Below are positions 59,615 to 64,000 of a stretch of 64,000 nucleotides of DNA, piece by piece. The first letter of the stretch is position 1. Every line of letters starts with the position of its first letter. A program made the translations under genes and the position numbers. The notes under the pieces were generated by a model, which worked only from the letters and a program-made list of their open reading frames with translations, did not search any database and was not told the origin of the DNA. The stretch is from JAJDXO01 sp965213765 (lineage in GTDB: Bacteria; Pseudomonadota; Alphaproteobacteria; Rhodospirillales; UBA2165), in the NCBI GenBank assembly GCA_965213765.1, contig OZ243926.1, positions 248,001-312,000 on the forward strand, read 5' to 3'.

Positions 59615-60694
59615 GTGCTCTCCGTCCCCGCGGATCTGCTCAACCGCCAGATCGTCGAAGTATTCACCGCCTGGGGAATGCCCGGTGACTACGCGGATAC
59701 CGCAGCCCGGATCATGGTCGACACCGACCTCAAAGGCATCGATTCCCATGGAATCGGCATGTTGCCGGGCTACCGGAACATGCGGCGGGACGGCAAGATC
59801 ATCGTCGACGGCGAGATCAGGGTAGTTCGGGATTTGCCGTCCATGGCGTTGATCGACGGCGGTCATGGGCTGGGCCATCCCGTCGCCGAGAAGGCGATGG
59901 GCCTGGCCATCGAGAAGGCGAAGCAATCCGGCATCGGCGTGGTCAGCGTTCGGAACTCCAATCATTACGGCGCCGCCGGCTATTACGCGGCCATGGCCCC
60001 CGAGGAAGGTCTGATCGGCATTTCCCTGACCGGCACGCCGACTTCCCTGGTCGTACCCACCTTCGGCAAACGGACGATGTTCGGGACCAACCCCATCGCC
60101 TTCGCCGCCCCGGCGCGCCGCCATCCGCCGTTCCTCCTGGACATGGCGACCAGCACGGTCGCCATCGGCAAGCTCTCGGTCGCGATTCGCGCCGGTATCG
60201 ATATTCCCCTCGGATGGGCAATGGACCGGCAGGGACGGCCGACAACCGATGCGGCGGCGGCGCGGGAAGCGCGAAAACTAACCCCCCTCGGCGGCAGTCG
60301 GGAGATGGGCAGCCACAAGGGCTACGGACTGGCCGCCATGGTGGATATCCTTTCGAGCGTGCTTTCCGGCGCGGCCATTTTCCGGGTCGATGAATTCACC
60401 GGCCGATGCCAAGCGGCCGGTAATGTCGGGCACTTCTTCCTTGCCGCGGACCCTGCGGCGGTGCGCGGTGATGACGGGTTTCCGGACGAAATGGACGACC
60501 TGATCGACGCCCTGCACGCCACTGAGCCCGCGGACCCCGGCCAGCCCGTTTTGGTCGCCGGAGACCCGGAGCGCGCGGCCTGCGCCGAAAGGTCCAAGTC
60601 GGGAATCCCGGTGACCGGCCGGTTGGCCGAAGAAATCAAGGAAGTGGCGCGGGAATGCAATGCGCCGTACCTGCTTGAAGGGAGCGACGCATGA
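59615..60694 (+). CDS. Malate/L-lactate (Ldh2) family dehydrogenase
   Basis: 359 aa NAD(P)-dependent oxidoreductase of the Ldh2/MDH2 fold. Motifs: TDLKGIDSHGIGMLPGY with the catalytic-region His, VSVRNSNHYGAAGYYA, FGTNPIAFAAPA, LDMATSTVAIGK and GSHKGYGLAAMVDILSSVLSGA. Typical substrates are sulfolactate, ureidoglycolate, malate or 2,3-diketogulonate. GTG 59615 follows GGAGG and fits the family start; a longer frame begins at GTG 59555. It overlaps the next gene by 4 bp (ATGA). Confidence 0.9.
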   Translation: MLSVPADLLNRQIVEVFTAWGMPGDYADTAARIMVDTDLKGIDSHGIGMLPGYRNMRRDGKIIVDGEIRVVRDLPSMALIDGGHGLGHPVAEKAMGLAIEKAKQSGIGVVSVRNSNHYGAAGYYAAMAPEEGLIGISLTGTPTSLVVPTFGKRTMFGTNPIAFAAPARRHPPFLLDMATSTVAIGKLSVAIRAGIDIPLGWAMDRQGRPTTDAAAAREARKLTPLGGSREMGSHKGYGLAAMVDILSSVLSGAAIFRVDEFTGRCQAAGNVGHFFLAADPAAVRGDDGFPDEMDDLIDALHATEPADPGQPVLVAGDPERAACAERSKSGIPVTGRLAEEIKEVARECNAPYLLEGSDA

Positions 60695-62310
60695 ACGGCG
60701 CCGAAGCCATCACGGAAATACTCCGGCGGGAACGTACCGGGTTCCTGTCCTGCTATCCCCGCAATGCTCTGATCGAGCCCTGCGCCGAGATCGGTATCCG
60801 GCCCATCCTCTGCCGGCAGGAGCGCGTGGGCGTCGGCATGGCCGACGGCTACAGCCGGACGACCGGCGGCAAATCCATCGGCGTGTTCGGTTCCCAAGCG
60901 GGTCCGGGAATCGAGAACGCATTCGCCGGCGTCGCACAGGCCTACAGCGAAAATGTTCCGCTGCTTGTCATCCCGGGCGGTGCGGAGTTGGGCCGACAAA
61001 ACACACGCCCCGTATTTTCGGCGGTCGACAATTTCCGCCATATCACAAAATGGGCGGCCAGAATCGACCGGGTCGAGGAAATACCGCGTGTCCTCCGCCG
61101 GGCCTATCACCTTCTACGGTCCGGCAAGTCCGGCCCGGTGCTATTGGAGATTCCTCCCTCCGTTTCACAGGCCGAGTTCCCGGGTGAACTGGACTACACG
61201 CCGCCCGCGCCCTTGAAATCCGCACCGGCTCCCGGCGACATCGAGGCCGCGGCCCGGATGTTGGCCGAAGCCAAATCCCCGGTATTCTTCGCGGGCGCCG
61301 GTATTCTCTGGGCCGAGGCCACGGACGAGTTGGTCACGCTCGCCGAACTGCTGGATGCCCCGGTCCTCACGACCAATCCCGGCAAAAGCGGATTTCCCGA
61401 AACTCATCCCCTCTCCCTTGGGGCATCAGCCGTGTCGGCGTCTCGCCCGCTGACCGAGTACCTGAGAAACGCCGACGTAGTGTTTGCAATCGGCAGCAGC
61501 CTGACCACCTCCCCGTTCAACCCGAATGTGCCGGCCGGCAAACGCATCATCCACGCCACCAACCACGAGGACGACATCAATAAGGACCAACGGGTCGAAC
61601 AGGCACTGTTGGGAGACGCGAAGATCACCCTGTCTCAACTGAAAGAGGCCATAGGCGATCGCGTGACACCGTCCGGGGAACGAGCCACGGCGGTGCGGGC
61701 AGCGAAGAAGGCCTGGCTCGCCGAGTGGCAGGCCCGGCTCACCTCGGACGAAGTGCCGCTCAACCCTTACCGGGTCGCCCACGAGACGATGAAACTGGTC
61801 GACAGGGACAACGCCATCGTCACCCACGATTCAGGCAGCCCCCGCGAACAGGTCGTCCCATTTTGGGAGACCACCACGCCCCGCTCCTACATGGGTTGGG
61901 GCAAATCGACACAGCTCGGGCATGGCCTTGGCCTTACCATCGGCGCCAAGCTGGCGGCGCCGGAGAAGACCTGCATCAACTTCATGGGCGACAGCGCCAT
62001 CGGCATGGTCGGCATGGACGTCGAGACCGCCGCGCGGAACAACATCGCCACCCTGACGGTGGTGTTCAACAACGGCATGATGGCGGCCGAACGCCCGGTC
62101 CTCAAAGTCTCCGACGAGAAGTACGGCGCCATGTCCGTCGGCGGCAACTACGCGGAGCTTGGGCGGGCGCTTGGGGCGACGGCCTTCAGGGTCGAACAAC
62201 CGGACGATATCGTGCCGACGCTGAAGGACGCATTGGCGGCCAACGAAGACGGCGCGACGGTTCTGGCGGAGTTCGTGACCAAGGAAAACCAAGAGTTTTC
62301 CCGCTACTGA
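60691..62310 (+). CDS. Thiamine diphosphate-dependent enzyme, second paralogue
   Basis: 539 aa. The catalytic Glu is in CRQERVGVGMADGYSR; the ThDP motif is GDSAIGMVGMDVETAARNN, continuing to VVFNN. It differs substantially from the 54.3-56.0 kb enzyme and is on the opposite strand. The family includes sulfopyruvate, phosphonopyruvate and benzoylformate decarboxylases and sulfoacetaldehyde acetyltransferase. It is translationally coupled to the Ldh2 dehydrogenase, so oxidation of a 2-hydroxy acid followed by decarboxylation of the 2-oxo acid is a reasonable model. Confidence 0.87.
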   Translation: MNGAEAITEILRRERTGFLSCYPRNALIEPCAEIGIRPILCRQERVGVGMADGYSRTTGGKSIGVFGSQAGPGIENAFAGVAQAYSENVPLLVIPGGAELGRQNTRPVFSAVDNFRHITKWAARIDRVEEIPRVLRRAYHLLRSGKSGPVLLEIPPSVSQAEFPGELDYTPPAPLKSAPAPGDIEAAARMLAEAKSPVFFAGAGILWAEATDELVTLAELLDAPVLTTNPGKSGFPETHPLSLGASAVSASRPLTEYLRNADVVFAIGSSLTTSPFNPNVPAGKRIIHATNHEDDINKDQRVEQALLGDAKITLSQLKEAIGDRVTPSGERATAVRAAKKAWLAEWQARLTSDEVPLNPYRVAHETMKLVDRDNAIVTHDSGSPREQVVPFWETTTPRSYMGWGKSTQLGHGLGLTIGAKLAAPEKTCINFMGDSAIGMVGMDVETAARNNIATLTVVFNNGMMAAERPVLKVSDEKYGAMSVGGNYAELGRALGATAFRVEQPDDIVPTLKDALAANEDGATVLAEFVTKENQEFSRY

Positions 62311-62334
62311 CGGGTTGCTGGAGCAGCTTCCGCC

Positions 62335-62820
62335 ATGAACGATCAGAGCAACCTCCCCTTCACGTCGCCCGACCGCGAGCGGTATTTTGACGATTACGAG
62401 CAAGGCGCGGTTCATGTCCTTGGTACGGTGACGGCGGATGAAGACGAGATGCTGGCCTTCGCGGAACTTTACGATCCGCAAGACATCCACGTCAGTCCGG
62501 AAGAGGCCGCGAAGGGCCCCTTCGGCGCCATCATCGCCAGCGGCTGGTACACCTCGGGCCTGATGATGCGGCTCTATGCCCGGCGCTATCTTTCCAACGT
62601 TTCCAGCCTGTCCTCTCCCGGCCTCACGGATTTGAAATGGCCCGCCCCGGTTTATGCCGGCGATGAGTTGACGGTTCGGGTCACCATCGAGAGCACCCGG
62701 CGATCCAAATCGGACCCGTCCCGGGGGATCGTTCAATCAGCTGTTGAGATGACAAACCGGGACGGCACCGTTGTCATGACCGTCACGGGCGTGAACTTCA
62801 TCGCATGCCGGACCTCGTGA
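62335..62820 (+). CDS. MaoC-like hotdog-fold hydratase
   Basis: 161 aa. The N-terminus RYFDDYEQGAVHVLGTVTAD leads to MLAFAELYDPQDIHVSPEEA (the Asp/His catalytic pair region) and GAIIASGWYTSGLMMRL, typical of MaoC dehydratases. KWPAPVYAGDELTVRV is the second hotdog signature. It is 24 bp after the ThDP gene and overlaps the acetyltransferase frame by up to 16 bp. Confidence 0.88.
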   Translation: MNDQSNLPFTSPDRERYFDDYEQGAVHVLGTVTADEDEMLAFAELYDPQDIHVSPEEAAKGPFGAIIASGWYTSGLMMRLYARRYLSNVSSLSSPGLTDLKWPAPVYAGDELTVRVTIESTRRSKSDPSRGIVQSAVEMTNRDGTVVMTVTGVNFIACRTS

Positions 62821-63350
62821 TGCGCCCAGCCCGGCCGGAGGACGCGGACCGGCTGCGTGCCTGGGACGAAAAGCCTCATATCATGGAGATTATGGGTGAG
62901 AATGAAGGCGACGAGCACGAGAACTGGGGCCGGAAGCTTGCCCGACATCAACCCTGGCGGTGGCGGTTCATCGCCGAGGTGGAAGGCAATCCCATCGGTA
63001 TCGTCCAGATCATCGATCCGGCAGAGGAAGAGCCCCGGTATTGGGGAGAAGTCGAAATCAACCTCCGGGCCATCGATATCTGGATCGGCGAGGAAGAATA
63101 CATCGGTCGAGGTTTCGGAACGGCAATGATGGCGTTTGCGCTCGCCCACTGTTTCGACAAGACCGACGTCACGGCGGTTCTCATCGACCCGCTGGCCTCG
63201 AACATGAATGCCCGGCGGTTCTATGAGAAAATGGGATTTGAGCGAGTGGGCCCCCGCCGTTTCGGCAAAGACGATTGCATGGTCTATCGACTCCACAGGG
63301 AGAGATGGCGCACCATGTCACCAAAGCCCCAGACGGATGTCATAACATGA
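62805..63350 (+). CDS. GNAT acetyltransferase, AAC(6')-like
   Basis: 181 aa. The GNAT fold has MRPARPEDADRLRAWDEKPH at the start, IDIWIGEEEYIGRGFGTAMM as the acetyl-CoA-binding motif A (G-x-G-F-G-T), and NARRFYEKMGFERVGPRRFG. The overall pattern resembles aminoglycoside 6'-N-acetyltransferases, but its setting between MaoC and pdxA-type genes suggests a metabolic substrate. ATG 62820 (TGATG overlap) is an equally good start. The stop overlaps pdxA by 4 bp. Confidence 0.87.
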   Translation: MPDLVMRPARPEDADRLRAWDEKPHIMEIMGENEGDEHENWGRKLARHQPWRWRFIAEVEGNPIGIVQIIDPAEEEPRYWGEVEINLRAIDIWIGEEEYIGRGFGTAMMAFALAHCFDKTDVTAVLIDPLASNMNARRFYEKMGFERVGPRRFGKDDCMVYRLHRERWRTMSPKPQTDVIT

Positions 63351-64000
63351 CCGACAATCTGCCCATCATTGCTCTGTCCACCGGCGATCCGGCCGGCATC
63401 GGCCCTGAGATATGTCTGAAGGCCGCGATGGCGCCCGAGGTCCGCCAAGCGTGCCGGCCGGTGCTGTTCGGAGATTTGAGCGCCATCCAGGCCCATATTA
63501 ACGGCGGCGGTCTCGACTGCACGATCACGGGCTATGGCCATGTGGACAGTGTCGATTGGGCCGCCGGGACGGTGCCCGTCGTTGCACTCGATCATTTCGG
63601 CAATCAGCCGGTGGCGCTCGGCGAAATCAACGCCGACAACGGCCGAGCCCAGTTCGATAGCGGCGTGCGGGCCGTCAGGGTGGCGCTCGCCGGGAAGGTT
63701 GCAGCCGTGGTCGCGGCGCCGAACACCAAATCCTCCGTCAACCTCGCCGGCATCGAGTACGAGGGATACGCGTCGCTGATCTCGCAGGAACTCGGCACGC
63801 CGCCGGAAGATATCTTCCTGATGCTGTCCTTCGGCAAGACCAATATCGCCCACTGCACCCTGCACACCAGCGTCCGAAAGGCGCTGGAGTTGATTACGCG
63901 TCCGCGGGTCGAGGCGGTCATCCTCGCCGTTCACGACACCCTCGTCGCGAGGGGAGATACCGATCCATTGATCATGGTCTCCGGCGTCAATCCACACGCC
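63347..64000 (+). CDS. pdxA: PdxA-family dehydrogenase, partial (N-terminal 218 codons)
   Basis: Starts MTDNLPIIALSTGDPAGIGP, the PdxA signature, with APNTKSSVNLAGIEYEGYAS and MLSFGKTNIAHCTLHTSV following; the window ends before the C-terminal zinc and substrate His residues. PdxA oxidises 4-phosphohydroxy-L-threonine in PLP synthesis; PdxA2-type relatives act on other 4-phospho-hydroxy acids, or on cis-dihydrodiols. Being the last gene of a catabolic operon with ATGA coupling, a catabolic PdxA2 role is at least as likely as vitamin B6 synthesis. Confidence 0.92.
   Translation, partial: MTDNLPIIALSTGDPAGIGPEICLKAAMAPEVRQACRPVLFGDLSAIQAHINGGGLDCTITGYGHVDSVDWAAGTVPVVALDHFGNQPVALGEINADNGRAQFDSGVRAVRVALAGKVAAVVAAPNTKSSVNLAGIEYEGYASLISQELGTPPEDIFLMLSFGKTNIAHCTLHTSVRKALELITRPRVEAVILAVHDTLVARGDTDPLIMVSGVNPHA

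Overview
This is a 64 kb window of GC-rich DNA from the chromosome of an alphaproteobacterium, most likely a free-living Rhodospirillales-like organism. The evidence is a GAAC-N7-GAAC LexA box ahead of an imuA-imuB-dnaE2 cassette, a TTAA-N7-TTAA (CtrA-type) box, an NDUFS4-like complex I accessory subunit, a Zur-znu cluster with DUF1007 and NicO genes, and a clpP-clpX-lon order. No phage, plasmid, integrase or complete insertion sequence is visible.

Layout. Positions 1-8.7 kb (minus strand) hold housekeeping genes: lon (cut by the window edge), clpX, clpP, tig, tRNA-Leu(UAG), malonyl-CoA decarboxylase and the NAD(P)HX repair enzyme. Positions 8.7-18.1 kb (plus) hold a D-amino-acid dehydrogenase, the SOS mutasome cassette, an MFS transporter and an aldo/keto reductase. 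Positions 18.7-24.1 kb hold a hydrolase-OsmC fusion, a NUDIX hydrolase and a sulfur amino acid trio (cysteine synthase, mercaptopyruvate sulfurtransferase, cystathionine beta-lyase). Positions 24.1-31.6 kb are metal uptake: zur-znuC-znuB divergent from znuA-DUF1007-nicO around a Zur-type palindrome, then modABC.

From 31.6 kb onward the window is mostly catabolic. A minus-strand operon (32.7-39.3 kb) encodes a nitroreductase, a Rieske oxygenase, a glutamine-synthetase-like ligase, an acyl-CoA dehydrogenase, a FAD/NAD protein and a small Cys-cluster protein. The 41-48.3 kb segment encodes a LigI-like amidohydrolase, an SDR, an enolase-superfamily enzyme, a GST, a barbiturase/cyanuric-acid-type ring-opening amidohydrolase, a MetE-like protein and a dienelactone hydrolase. 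After a tRNA-Arg/tRNA-Pro interval, 50.4-64 kb encodes a fused TRAP permease, aldehyde dehydrogenase, two ThDP-dependent enzymes, a peptide-type ABC binding protein, a class III extradiol dioxygenase, a GntR/FCD regulator, an Ldh-family dehydrogenase, MaoC and GNAT proteins and PdxA (cut by the window edge). Substrates cannot be read from sequence.

Non-coding structure is the most unusual part. Two families of short transposon-like elements with terminal inverted repeats (18285-18717 and 40593-40919; 46116-46382) all sit between convergent genes, and two of them carry the stop codon of the neighbouring gene. One contains a 54-bp palindromic unit expanded to three tandem copies. Other signals are a one-mismatch parS site at 52477-52492, a perfect 24-bp palindrome at 56001-56024, a 26% GC patch inside dnaE2, and two separate 16-bp tandem triplications.
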